From NCBI RefSeq assembly GCF_004345645.1, contig NZ_SLWS01000004.1, forward strand, positions 248,001 to 312,000: a stretch of DNA of 64,000 nt, read 5' to 3'. The position numbers and the translations under genes are program-made. Under the pieces are notes generated by a model. The model ran no database searches. It worked only from the letters and a program-made list of their open reading frames with translations, and was not told the DNA's origin. Shown one piece after another: positions 1 through 7,847 of this stretch. The stretch comes from Actinocrispum wychmicini. GTDB taxonomy: Bacteria > Actinomycetota > Actinomycetes > Mycobacteriales > Pseudonocardiaceae. Every line of letters begins with the position of its first letter. Within the stretch, counting starts at the first letter, position 1.

Positions 1-2
1 AA

Positions 3-512
3 GCGCTGCGCCAGGTCGCGGACACCGAGGACGTCCGGATCGTCGTGCCGCTGCACCGCAATCCCATTGTGCGGGAGGCGATGCTGCCGCAGATCAGCGG
101 TATTTCGAACATCACCATCGTGGATCCGTTGCCGTACCTTCAGTTCTGCCGGTCGATGCTGCGCAGCGACATCATCGTGTCGGACAGCAGCGGGGCCGAG
201 GAGGAGGGCCCGGCGCTCGGCAAGCCGACGTTGGTGCTGCGGGACGTCACCGAGCGGCCGGAAGCCGTCACGGCGGGCACGGCACGGCTCGTCGGTCGTA
301 CCAGCGAGCGGATCGTCGCCGAGGTCACCGGCCTGCTGCACGACGACGTCCGGTACACCCAGATGTCCACCACCGCCAACCCGTACGGCGACGGCAAGGC
401 GACCGACCGGGTGGTCGGTGCGCTGGCGCACTACTTCGGCGACGGCCCCGCGGTCGTTCCGTTCGTGCCGGGCAGCCGGATCGAGCCGGTCCCGGCCGGG
501 CTGGCGGCGTGA
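3..512 (+). CDS. wecB: UDP-N-acetylglucosamine 2-epimerase, C-terminal part (5'-truncated by window edge)
   Basis: The reading frame is open from the first bases of the window, so only about the last 169 residues are present. They carry the typical C-terminal half of the non-hydrolysing UDP-GlcNAc 2-epimerase family: VPLHRNPIVRE near the start, then SDSSGAEEEGPALGKPTLVLR, the conserved Ser-Ser-Gly/Glu-Glu region that binds the UDP-sugar, followed by TERPEAV. The enzyme interconverts UDP-GlcNAc and UDP-ManNAc in the cytoplasm for surface polysaccharide or glycoconjugate synthesis. The stop TGA overlaps the next ATG (TGATG), so the two are probably translationally coupled. Identification of the family is firm; the pathway served is inferred from the acyltransferase and DegT remnant downstream. 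Confidence 0.88.
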   Translation, partial: ALRQVADTEDVRIVVPLHRNPIVREAMLPQISGISNITIVDPLPYLQFCRSMLRSDIIVSDSSGAEEEGPALGKPTLVLRDVTERPEAVTAGTARLVGRTSERIVAEVTGLLHDDVRYTQMSTTANPYGDGKATDRVVGALAHYFGDGPAVVPFVPGSRIEPVPAGLAA

Positions 513-1210
513 TGGCGGGCACGAGTACGCGGATCAGCTGGTCGAACGCGTACATCGATGCTCGGTTCGTGGTGGAGCCCAAGGACTTTCGGGTCGACGG
601 ACACACCATTGTGGTCAATCCCAACCTGACCCCGGTGACCGTGGGCGAGCCACCGGTCCGGCACATCCCAGCGTTCTCGTCGACCGTCCTGGTGGACACC
701 ACCATCGAGCAGGGTGACAGCGTGCTGCTCTTGCGCGTGCTCAACGAGGACACCATCGCGAGCATCGTCGATCTGCCCGGCTGGCACCTGTTCGCCGACC
801 TGCTGCCCGGGTTCCCGCGGTCGACGCTGCTGCACCGCGGGCCTGTCGAACGGATCGGCACCGTCGAATTCGACCCGGGCATCGCCCTGGGAGAGGACAA
901 GTCGTTGGGCCAGCGAACTTTCGAAACGTCGGTGAACCTGTGGTTCGCCCCGGCCGGGACCGACTGCGCGATCCACAACGAGCACGACTTCATCGAGATC
1001 CACTCGCAGCTTCACGGCTACGGCCGGATGCAGAAGTTCAAGCAGCGGGACCACAGCACCCTGTACGAGGACCAGTTGATGAGTCCCGGTCACACCCCGC
1101 CCGTGCCGTTCTGCCGCACCAGACCGGACGGCGGGTTCACTTACCCATGGCACCAGTACCGCGCCGACACCGACTGTGTCTGGCTCGCTGTCGAGTACCA
1201 CGCCGTCTGA
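512..1210 (+). CDS. Conserved protein of unknown function, possibly cupin-like
   Basis: An ORF of about 232 residues coupled to the epimerase by a TGATG overlap (a GTG three bases earlier is an alternative start). I do not recognise a named family with certainty. The C-terminal third has His/Glu-rich beta-type sequence (NEHDFIEIHSQLHGYGRMQ, later YPWHQYRADTDCVW), which resembles metal-binding cupin barrels such as sugar-acting isomerases. No signal peptide or membrane segment is evident, so it is probably cytoplasmic. It lies between an epimerase and an FG-GAP protein in what looks like one transcription unit, so a role in handling a sugar or its product is plausible but inferred. Confidence 0.6.
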   Translation: MAGTSTRISWSNAYIDARFVVEPKDFRVDGHTIVVNPNLTPVTVGEPPVRHIPAFSSTVLVDTTIEQGDSVLLLRVLNEDTIASIVDLPGWHLFADLLPGFPRSTLLHRGPVERIGTVEFDPGIALGEDKSLGQRTFETSVNLWFAPAGTDCAIHNEHDFIEIHSQLHGYGRMQKFKQRDHSTLYEDQLMSPGHTPPVPFCRTRPDGGFTYPWHQYRADTDCVWLAVEYHAV

Positions 1211-1233
1211 GGTTGCCGGGAAAGGAGACAGCC

Positions 1234-2448
1234 GTGGTGACGTCACCGAAGTTCACCCCTGAGATCGTCGCCGAGCAGTTGCGCGACGGGTACTGGCTGG
1301 AGGCGCCGGACATCGACGGCGACGGCACGCCGGACCTGTTCGGCTACGGCCTGCGCCTCGGCGAGATCTACTGGTACCAGAACACCGAAGGCTGGCCGAA
1401 GAGGCTGGTGACCGACGGGTTCCGGATGCCGGTCGGCGCCGACTTCGCCGACATCAGCGGCAACGACCACCCGGACATCGTGGTGTGCTACGAGCTCTAC
1501 GGCCCGATCGGCACCATCCACGACCCGGATCCGGCCGGCGGCAAGATCGACTGGATCGAGAACCCGGGCGGCGCGGATAAGACCGGGGAACGCTGGCAGC
1601 GCCACTACATCGGCCGCGCGACCGGCATGCACCGGTTGCGGGTCGGGCACTTCACGCAGACCGAGAAGCTGGAGGTCATCGGCCTGCCGATCGTCGCCGA
1701 GGCGGACGTGCACGCGGTGCTGCCGGTGGTGCTGTTCACCCAGCCCGACGACGTGCACACGGCCGAGGAGTGGCCGATGACCGTCATCGACGACTCGTCG
1801 TTCCGGATGATCCACGGCGCGGAGAAGAAGACGGGCCTGATCCCCGGGTCGGACCTGGAGTCGGTCCTGCTCGCCTCGGACGAGGGCGTGACCTGGCTGT
1901 ACTTCGACGAGAAGACCGGGCAGTGGCGCAAGGAGCTGATCGGCACCGGGGAACTGACCCAGTTCGAGCAGACCGGGTTCCGCGGCAGCGGTGACGTGGA
2001 CGCCGGGCGGCTGGGCGATGCGGCGTTCGCGTACCTCGCCGCCATTGAACCGTTCCACGGCAACACTGTCGCTGTGTACACAAAGGATGATGCCGACGCC
2101 TGGCAGCGCACTCTGCTGGATGTGTACGGTGATCCGAACGAGAACGGCGAAGGACCGGGCCACCAGATCGTGTGCGCCGACTTCGACGGTGATGGCGACG
2201 ACGAGTTCCTCGTGGCGCTGCGCGGCCCGTGGCCGTGGCAGGGCGTCATGTACTACAAGGCGATCGACGCCAAGCAAGGCATCTGGGCGAAGTGGCGGGT
2301 GGCCGAGGAGTCCGTCGCCCGCATCGCCACCGCCGACTTCACCGGCGACGGCCGCCTGGACTTCGCCACCATCGCGTACTCGGTGCAGAACTACTACGTC
2401 GCCAAGGACGCGAAGTTAATGGTCTACCGCAACGAAATCTCGAGGTAA
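1234..2448 (+). CDS. FG-GAP/VCBS repeat beta-propeller protein
   Basis: GTG start at 1234 follows an AAAGGAG ribosome site; a longer in-frame ORF upstream is only overlap with the preceding gene. About 404 residues. Calcium-binding DxDGDG loops typical of FG-GAP/VCBS repeats are seen near residues 25-33 (DIDGDGTPD), near 317 (DFDGDGDDE) and near 369 (DFTGDGRLD), with more diverged blades between. Such proteins fold as integrin-like seven-bladed propellers. Unusually, no signal peptide is visible at the chosen start, whereas most VCBS proteins are exported. The stop is two bases before the start of the acyltransferase, so they share an operon. The role is unknown; carbohydrate binding is a reasonable guess from context. 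Confidence 0.8.
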   Translation: MVTSPKFTPEIVAEQLRDGYWLEAPDIDGDGTPDLFGYGLRLGEIYWYQNTEGWPKRLVTDGFRMPVGADFADISGNDHPDIVVCYELYGPIGTIHDPDPAGGKIDWIENPGGADKTGERWQRHYIGRATGMHRLRVGHFTQTEKLEVIGLPIVAEADVHAVLPVVLFTQPDDVHTAEEWPMTVIDDSSFRMIHGAEKKTGLIPGSDLESVLLASDEGVTWLYFDEKTGQWRKELIGTGELTQFEQTGFRGSGDVDAGRLGDAAFAYLAAIEPFHGNTVAVYTKDDADAWQRTLLDVYGDPNENGEGPGHQIVCADFDGDGDDEFLVALRGPWPWQGVMYYKAIDAKQGIWAKWRVAEESVARIATADFTGDGRLDFATIAYSVQNYYVAKDAKLMVYRNEISR

Positions 2449-2450
2449 GC

Positions 2451-3587
2451 ATGACCCGCCCCACCTCCCTGCGTTCACTGACGGGGCTGCGGTTCGTCGC
2501 AGCCCTGCTGGTGTTCCTGTTCCACATCACCCTGTCGAACTCGCCCATCCCGCCGAACACACCGATCAACCCGTTCGCCGACGAGGGACTCGCGGACTGG
2601 CTGGAGTGGCTGTTCAGCAAGGCCGGCTACCTAGGGGTGTCGTTCTTCTTCGTGCTCAGCGGGTTCGTGTTGACCTGGTCGGTCAAGCCGGGCGAGCGGA
2701 TGCGCGCTTTCTGGCGGCGCAGGCTGCTCAAGATCTTCCCGAACCACCTGGTGTTGTTCGCCGCGGCGATGATCCTGTTCGCGGCGGCGATGACACCGGC
2801 GTCCGGCTGGCTGCTGAACATGTTTCTGCTGCACTCGTTCTCGCCGGACCCGACGGTGTACGTGAACGTGAACCCGCCGTCCTGGACGCTGTGCAGCGAG
2901 TTGCTGTTCTACATGCTGTTCCCGCTGCTGCTCAAGCCGATCGCCCGGATCAGGGAAAACCGGCTGTGGTTCTGGGCCGGTGTGGCGATCCTCGGCATGG
3001 TGGCCGTGCAGGTGATCAACACCTATCTGATCCCGGACTCGCCGCGCTCGCCGATCACGCCGATCTCCGGGGCGCAGTTCTGGTTCGGTTACATCTTCCC
3101 GGCGCCCCGGCTGTTGGAGTTCGTCTCCGGCATGCTGCTGGCCCGTCTGGTGCTGTCGGGCCGGTTCCCGGCGATCAACCCGGTGCTGACGCTGGTGACC
3201 GTGCCGGTCGGTTACGCGGTCGCGTTGAACGTGCCGTTCATGTACGGCTTCGTCGTGGCCACGATCATCCCGATCTGTCTGGTGATCGGCGCCTACGCGA
3301 CCGCCGACAGCCAGGGCCGCCGGACCGGGCTGCAAGGCCCACGCTGGCACTGGCTGGGTGAGATCTCATTCGGGTTCTACATCTGCCAGGGCGTGGTCGT
3401 GTTCTACGGCCGGACCCTGTTCCCGGTCGACCCGTTCAGCACACCGGTGGCCATCGGTGTGGCTGTCCTGCTGTTCATCCCCACCCTGCTGGCAGGCTGG
3501 GGGCTCTACGCACTGGTCGAACGACCGGTGATGCGCCGCTGGGCCCGCAGCACCGCACTCATCCAACTCCAGCTCCACGCCGACTGA
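2451..3587 (+). CDS. Acyltransferase family 3 membrane protein
   Basis: ATG at 2451, two bases after the previous stop. The 378-residue product begins TSLRSLTGLRFVAALLVFLFH, the family hallmark with the conserved catalytic His in the first membrane segment, and has roughly ten hydrophobic segments. SFFFVLSGFVLTWS and the Arg-rich FWRRRLLKIFPNH loop also fit. Acyltransferase-3 proteins O-acylate surface polysaccharides, antibiotics or lipid-linked sugars using cytoplasmic acyl donors. The position after a UDP-sugar epimerase suggests acetylation of a surface glycan. Length is normal for the family and the gene looks intact. Confidence 0.9.
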   Translation: MTRPTSLRSLTGLRFVAALLVFLFHITLSNSPIPPNTPINPFADEGLADWLEWLFSKAGYLGVSFFFVLSGFVLTWSVKPGERMRAFWRRRLLKIFPNHLVLFAAAMILFAAAMTPASGWLLNMFLLHSFSPDPTVYVNVNPPSWTLCSELLFYMLFPLLLKPIARIRENRLWFWAGVAILGMVAVQVINTYLIPDSPRSPITPISGAQFWFGYIFPAPRLLEFVSGMLLARLVLSGRFPAINPVLTLVTVPVGYAVALNVPFMYGFVVATIIPICLVIGAYATADSQGRRTGLQGPRWHWLGEISFGFYICQGVVVFYGRTLFPVDPFSTPVAIGVAVLLFIPTLLAGWGLYALVERPVMRRWARSTALIQLQLHAD

Positions 3588-3599
3588 CCCCGCTCGGCA

Positions 3600-4085
3600 C
3601 CAAACGCAGAGCCTTGATCCCCACTGGTGCTACGAGATCAAGGCGCTGCGGCCGTTCGTTGGTCCGGCTGCTGGCCAGTGCGCGTGCCCCGGCGTTCGGC
3701 TGGCAGCCCAGCCTGACGATGTTGCGCTTCACCCGGCGGCGGGTCTGAGTTCCGTGCAGGCCGCGTTCACCACCTCCCAACTCGACCGGTTCGAGGGCTA
3801 TCAGGCCGCCCGCGAGCGCAACGTGACCACATTCCTGGACCGGCCGTCGGAGTTGCCGGGCCTGACAGTGCCGACGGTGGCCGATGGCAGCACGCATGCC
3901 TGGCACATCCTCCGGTTCCGCTTCGACCCGGACGCCGCCGGACTGCCCGGCATCACGCCCGAGGCATTCCGTCGAGCGTTGCACCGGTTGCTACGCGCGG
4001 AAGGCGTTCCGGTCTCGCGCTACCAGGTGATGCCGTTGCCGGACCAGCGGGTGTTCACCGACCGGGTCGGCTTCGGCAGGGGATG
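3600..4085 (+). pseudogene. DegT/DnrJ/EryC1 aminotransferase remnant
   Basis: From about 3754 the + strand reads QAAFTTSQLDRFEGYQAARER, then THAWHILRFRFDP and GVPVSRYQVMPLPDQRVFTDR. These match the C-terminal domain of PLP-dependent sugar aminotransferases (DegT family), in which this region forms the substrate side of the active site. The catalytic-lysine domain is missing, a stop falls at about 3745-3747 just before the conserved block, and sequence after about 4080 runs into unrelated frames. It is therefore a truncated, frame-damaged fragment, presumably once part of the sugar cluster upstream. Confidence is good for the family and high for non-function. Confidence 0.7.
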
Positions 4086-4161
4086 TCGCCAGTTCGGCCA
4101 TCTCCGTGTTGCCTGGCCCGTCGTCGACCACCGCGCGGAAGCACTCGACGGCCCGGCCGGC

Positions 4162-4634
4162 CTACGCCGCGACGTCCGGCGGGGCCTGCCCGGTCATCAG
4201 CCTAACCGGCGCGTTCGGCGCCCGGAGGCTCTGGAGCGCTTGGTGGACATAGAACCGGCCGAGCTGGAGCTGGCTCATGTTCCGAATGTTCTCGGGCAGG
4301 TTGGGGGCGGCGACTGCTTCCTCCAGCAGGCGGATGCTGGTCTCCCGGTCCTGCTCGTCCTTTCCGGGGTGGAACGAGCGCCGCATGCACAGGAGCCAGC
4401 CGAGCTGCCTGGCGACACGGCAGCGGAGGTCGTTGCCGTCTTGCAGGTATCCATAGGCTTCGTGCATCGCCGCGATCGCGTCGTTCAGGGCCGGCAGCCC
4501 CGAGGCCGCGCTAGGGCCGCCGCGTGTGTACCGCTCCGCCAACGCCCGCCCGAGGCGGGTGAGGGGGCCAACCGGGCCGGGCCGGACAGTCTCGCCACCT
4601 CGGCCCGAAACTTCGCAATGACCCCGTCCGACAA
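4162..4634 (-). pseudogene. Small helical (TPR-like) partner of the CHAT protein, with an apparent one-base frameshift
   Basis: The likely start is TTG at 4634, nine bases after an AAAGGGA site and 27 nt downstream of the CHAT stop. The first frame reads SDGVIAKFRAEVARLSGPARLAP. After the run of five G at 4563-4567 (C on the coding strand) the sensible reading moves to another frame: LTRLGRALAERYTRGG, then EAYGYLQDGNDLRCRVARQL and ending PPDVAA. Adding one C to the run restores a continuous product of about 157 residues. The protein is mostly amphipathic helix. Its function is unknown; such proteins sit beside CHAT genes in actinomycetes. Either the gene is recently broken or the base call in the homopolymer is wrong. 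Confidence 0.6.
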
Positions 4635-4661
4635 ACCGAATACTCCCTTTCTGGCGACGGC

Positions 4662-5978
4662 CTACAGTCCATAGTGGATGAATCCCGCCCAGGCGACGAC
4701 AGGCGCGGGCTCGCCGGCCGGCACGGACCGCAGCAGCTCGGTGGGCATCCGCTCAGGTGCCTGCCGCAGGGGATCGAGCATCCACATCTGCGCCTGCCGC
4801 AGGGCCTGCCAGGGCGGGCGGCCTTCAGTGCGGCAGTAGTGGTGGAACAGGTACATCAGCGCCGGAGTCTGGAGGTCGGGGATGCTCCACTGGGTAGACA
4901 GCACCGAACGGGTGCCGCCGGCGAGGAAGGCGGTGCCGAGGCTGTACGCCTCGTCGTAGCCGTGGACGGATCTCCCGGTGTTGCACGCGGCCAGCACGAC
5001 CAGGCTGACCTGACACTGTTCGGTGGTGGCCAGCAGGTCCAGGATCTCCTCGGCGGTCAGCTCACCGGCACCCGAGGCGCGCTGGTCTGCTGGCGCCAGC
5101 AGCAGGTAGGACTTCGCGTCGTCCAGTCCGGTGGCGAAGGAGCCGTGGCAGGCGAGGTGAAGCATGACACCGGCGGCCGGTCCCAGGTCGGTCAGCAGAC
5201 CATAGAGATGACTGTCGACAGTGAGCGCCGACAGGGCCCACGAGGGAAAAGCGTTGTGGTGCTCGGCCGAGAGCACCGTGGGCTCGATCAGCTTGCGAGA
5301 GATCAGGTCGCCGAGCCAGTCGTGCGGGCAGATGAGGGCGTCAATCCCAGCGGTGCGCTCAAGATCCGCCACGAACCGCCGCTGCGAATAGCCGGGCGCA
5401 TTCGTGTGGAACTCCACGTTGACACCGTAGGTGGCCAGGAAGTCTCCTTGGAACCGGCTGAACACTTTGGCGCGCGGTGGATCAGCGGTGATGCAGAGCG
5501 TCGGCTGTAGCTCGGTTAGTCGGCCGTACTGATTGCGCAACCAGCGCACACCCGCCGCGTCCGTGAAGCTGAGCTTCACCCTACGGGCCGCAGGGGCTCC
5601 GGCTTCGCTGTCGATCGGGGCGAAGAGTACTTCGCCAGGTGGCACGACAAGGTAGTGAGTCTTGTGCCCGTCGGTCCGGTCGTCGGCACCGACGACCGTC
5701 AGATAGACCTGGTAGACCGGGGTTTCCGACGCATTCCGCACGAACGCGCCGCGTGTCCCCGTGTGGTCCGGTCCCCACCAAGCCGACACGAGTGCCGCCT
5801 GCGCGCGCCGGGTGAACGCGGCCTGCACCTCGCGTGCTTCCGCGTTCACCCGATCGCGTTCTGACTCGATCCGGTAAGTCCGCCTGGTGACCACGACCGC
5901 CGCGGCGGCGAATCCGAGTGCGAACAACGAACCGAGGCCCTGAAGCCACCCGGCCACATCCCCCCACTGGACAGCCAT
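4662..5978 (-). CDS. Membrane-anchored CHAT-domain (caspase-like) protein
   Basis: A GAGGTG site lies just upstream of the ATG at 5978. The 438-residue product has an N-terminal hydrophobic segment (residues about 12-32, LQGLGSLFALGFAAAAVVV) followed by a charged, probably coiled, stretch, a beta-rich middle, and a C-terminal CHAT peptidase domain. The expected catalytic pair is visible: His in HLACHG (about residue 277) and Cys in VLAACNTGRS (about 329), followed by GTAFLAGGTRSVLSTQWSIPD, a signature of the family. CHAT domains are clan CD cysteine peptidases used as effectors in bacterial conflict systems, some activated by partner TPR proteins. The single membrane anchor places the protease at the inner face of the membrane. 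It is in an operon with the helical partner downstream. Confidence 0.85.
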   Translation of the reverse strand: MAVQWGDVAGWLQGLGSLFALGFAAAAVVVTRRTYRIESERDRVNAEAREVQAAFTRRAQAALVSAWWGPDHTGTRGAFVRNASETPVYQVYLTVVGADDRTDGHKTHYLVVPPGEVLFAPIDSEAGAPAARRVKLSFTDAAGVRWLRNQYGRLTELQPTLCITADPPRAKVFSRFQGDFLATYGVNVEFHTNAPGYSQRRFVADLERTAGIDALICPHDWLGDLISRKLIEPTVLSAEHHNAFPSWALSALTVDSHLYGLLTDLGPAAGVMLHLACHGSFATGLDDAKSYLLLAPADQRASGAGELTAEEILDLLATTEQCQVSLVVLAACNTGRSVHGYDEAYSLGTAFLAGGTRSVLSTQWSIPDLQTPALMYLFHHYCRTEGRPPWQALRQAQMWMLDPLRQAPERMPTELLRSVPAGEPAPVVAWAGFIHYGL

Positions 5979-6277
5979 TCACACCTCGCATCCGACGTAC
6001 AGGTCGCTGACGGAAGGTCGGCCATGTGATGCTCAGCGTTACGGTAGACACCACTCGTCTTCCTGTGTCGCCCTGCGGTGGTCGTCAGTCCCACCACGGA
6101 AGTGATTCACCATGCATACCTTGAAGCCGGCCACGGGCCAGGAAGGACACGTCCGGTCATCGGCATGTGCGGATGTTCGATCACAGTTGAACCATCGGGT
6201 GGAACGTCAGATGAGTGCGGCCGACCCGTTTCCCCTGTGTGCGGCGTCATTTCGCTGACCTGGGAAGCGTCATCGGG
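5979..6277. other. Intergenic region upstream of the CHAT operon
   Basis: About 300 bases without a credible gene. It contains the ribosome site and presumably the promoter of the minus-strand CHAT operon. At 6162-6182 there is a weak match to the dispersed CGGCATG motif described in the findings. No RNA gene was recognised. Confidence 0.4.
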
Positions 6278-6358
6278 TGTCAGTAGGTGGGCGACACTCG
6301 ATGTCAGTAGATCGGTGCGCTCGCCCCTCGTGCTTCACCGGGCCCTGGAGTGTCAGTA
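6278..6358 (+). repeat. Three direct TGTCAGTA repeats, probable left end of a Mu/Tn7-type transposon
   Basis: TGTCAGTA occurs at 6278-6285, 6302-6309 and 6351-6358, all in the same orientation. Two inverted relatives, TACTGACA and CACTGACA, occur at 10310-10317 and 10335-10342. Multiple short transposase-binding repeats pointing inward from each end are typical of Mu- and Tn7-like elements, and a Mu-type transposase remnant lies just inside the right set. Exact termini and target duplication are not identified. Confidence 0.45.
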
Positions 6359-6480
6359 ATTACGCCTCACTGCTGACATCAGCGAGCGGTGTCGCGCCGT
6401 TCAGGCCGACCAAGTAGCAAAGCGCGAACCGTCGGCTCGCGGCGCGGCGGTCTCGGGCGGTTGTCAGTCGAATCGGTGCC

Positions 6481-7404
6481 TCACATGTCGATTGCTTCGC
6501 GCTGCGCCGGGCTGAGGCGGTCCGGTCTTGTGGTGAGGGTGTATGTCTCGGGTCCGGTGGCCCGCAGGGCGAGGGGATCGGCGATGGCCGGTTGACGTGC
6601 GATCGCGTCCAGGGCGGCGGCGGCACGGTCCCGGGGCCAGTCGAGCGCGGTGGCGAGCGTGCCCAGAGTGAGTGGTCGGCTGGCGTGCACGAGGGCGGCG
6701 AGTACGGTCAGCGCGTCGTACACCACGGTCTCGGCGAGGGTGCTGCTGCTCATCTGTTCGCTGAGCCGGGCGAAGAACTGGCCCATCCGGCCGAGTCGGG
6801 CGCCCGCCGTCGTGTCGGCGCCGAGAATCTCGATGCCTTGCTGTGCGGCGGTCGCGATCTCGTCGTGTGCGCTGGTGTCGGCCCGCCACGCCCGGAGCCA
6901 GACATCGTCGTCGATGCGGTAACGCTCGCGGCGCCCGTTGGAATTCGGTTGGCGCACAACCAGTTCCATCGCTTCGAGGTAGCCAACGGACTTGGACACC
7001 GATGCCGGGCTGACCTGTAGTCGGCGCACCAGGTCGGCTGCTGTCAGGCCGTCGGCGTCCGCGGTGAGCAGGCAGACGAACACCCGGGCGGTCATCCGGG
7101 GCAGGCCGGTCGTCGCCAGCAGGGTGGCGAAGCGGTCCACGAAGCCGCTCACCACCTCGGTCGGCTCCTGGTCGGTCGCGGGCCTGGCGGGCCGGGCTGG
7201 CTTGCGTTGGCGGGCACGATGGCCGGCGGCCTGCTGGGCGTGGTCGGCCAGGTAGTCGCCGGGTGCGCCGTTGCGTGCCACCTCGCGGCTGATCGTGGAC
7301 GTCGGCCTACCGAGCCGGCGGCCGATTTCGGCGTACCCGAGTCCGTCCGCCAGCCATGCCGAGATCCGCTGACGGTCCTCGCGAGTCAGCCTGCCTCCTG
7401 GCAC
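6481..7404 (-). CDS. HTH transcriptional regulator (IS30-type HTH plus GbsR/MarR-like winged helix)
   Basis: The chosen start is GTG 7404, behind GGGGAGGTG; the upstream extension to 7476 lacks a ribosome site and covers the operator region. The 307-residue product begins with an HTH_38-type helix-turn-helix (LTREDRQRISAWLADGLGYAEIGRRLGRPTSTISREV), the kind also found at the N terminus of IS30 transposases. A winged-helix domain follows (MTARVFVCLLTADADGLTAADLVRRLQVSPASVSKSVGYLE) and a long C-terminal region follows that. It reads divergently from the small protein and serine hydrolase at 7590-9226 and probably controls them or itself through the repeats in the 7443-7562 intergenic region. 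Regulator identity is clear; ligand unknown. Confidence 0.82.
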   Translation of the reverse strand: MPGGRLTREDRQRISAWLADGLGYAEIGRRLGRPTSTISREVARNGAPGDYLADHAQQAAGHRARQRKPARPARPATDQEPTEVVSGFVDRFATLLATTGLPRMTARVFVCLLTADADGLTAADLVRRLQVSPASVSKSVGYLEAMELVVRQPNSNGRRERYRIDDDVWLRAWRADTSAHDEIATAAQQGIEILGADTTAGARLGRMGQFFARLSEQMSSSTLAETVVYDALTVLAALVHASRPLTLGTLATALDWPRDRAAAALDAIARQPAIADPLALRATGPETYTLTTRPDRLSPAQREAIDM

Positions 7405-7442
7405 CGGCTCACCACCTCCCCTTTTGCGTTCACCAACAGTAC

Positions 7443-7507
7443 ATTGCAACGATGGCATTGAGGTAGTTGCGTTCATTCACAATATTGTTGCAACGATTGG
7501 CATCTAG
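7443..7507. promoter_or_regulatory. Direct repeats in the divergent promoter region (candidate operators)
   Basis: TTGCAACGATGGCAT at 7444-7458 and TTGCAACGATTGGCAT at 7488-7503 are near-identical direct copies 44 bp apart, lying immediately upstream of the regulator start and before the promoter of the opposite operon. Their position fits binding sites for the adjacent regulator. The link to that protein is inferred. Confidence 0.5.
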
Positions 7508-7531
7508 CTGCCACTTTGCGTGTCCACTGTG

Positions 7532-7562
7532 TTGACACTGTATGAAACGCAACGTAGCGTTT
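7532..7562 (+). promoter_or_regulatory. Sigma-70-like promoter with an overlapping inverted repeat
   Basis: TTGACA (7532-7537) and TAGCGT (7555-7560) are separated by 17 nt. An inverted repeat with arms AAACGC (7545-7550) and GCGTTT (7557-7562) spans the spacer and the -10. It would drive the small protein at 7590. The inverted repeat covering the -10 suggests repression. Confidence 0.5.
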
Positions 7563-7589
7563 TCTCATCAGGAAAGAGAGGACTCAACG

Positions 7590-7847
7590 ATGCACGTGAT
7601 GGCCGTGTCGACCGTCTCGGACGACGGCAAGTTCTGGAGTGGCCTGAAGAAGGCACACGCCAAGCTCCCCCAGGGCGCCAAGTGGAAACTGGCGGTCGCG
7701 AGCAAGGACGGGACCAAGGCGATAAACATCATCACCCACGACTCCGTCGACGATGTTCGGGACTTCGTCGAGACACACGCAGGCGCCTACGCGACGACGG
7801 AGTACTTCGAAGCGGACGCCGCGAACGCGGTCGGTCTTCCCCGATGA
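7590..7847 (+). CDS. Small protein of unknown function, coupled to a serine hydrolase
   Basis: 85 residues from ATG 7590, preceded by AAGAGAGGA. The sequence alternates short strands and helices (HVMAVSTVSDDGKFWSGLKK, later INIITHDSVDDVRDFVETHAG, ending FEADAANAVGLPR), which resembles dimeric alpha-beta barrel (ABM/EthD-like) small proteins, though I cannot name a family. No signal peptide. Its stop overlaps the ATG of the serine hydrolase (ATGA at 7844-7847), so the two are translationally coupled and probably act on related substrates. Confidence 0.65.
   Translation: MHVMAVSTVSDDGKFWSGLKKAHAKLPQGAKWKLAVASKDGTKAINIITHDSVDDVRDFVETHAGAYATTEYFEADAANAVGLPR

Noticed and set aside
7520..7843. An N-terminal extension of the serine hydrolase covering the small protein
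   Set aside because: The extension is the out-of-frame shadow of the small protein; the ATGA overlap at 7844 gives a clean coupled start.
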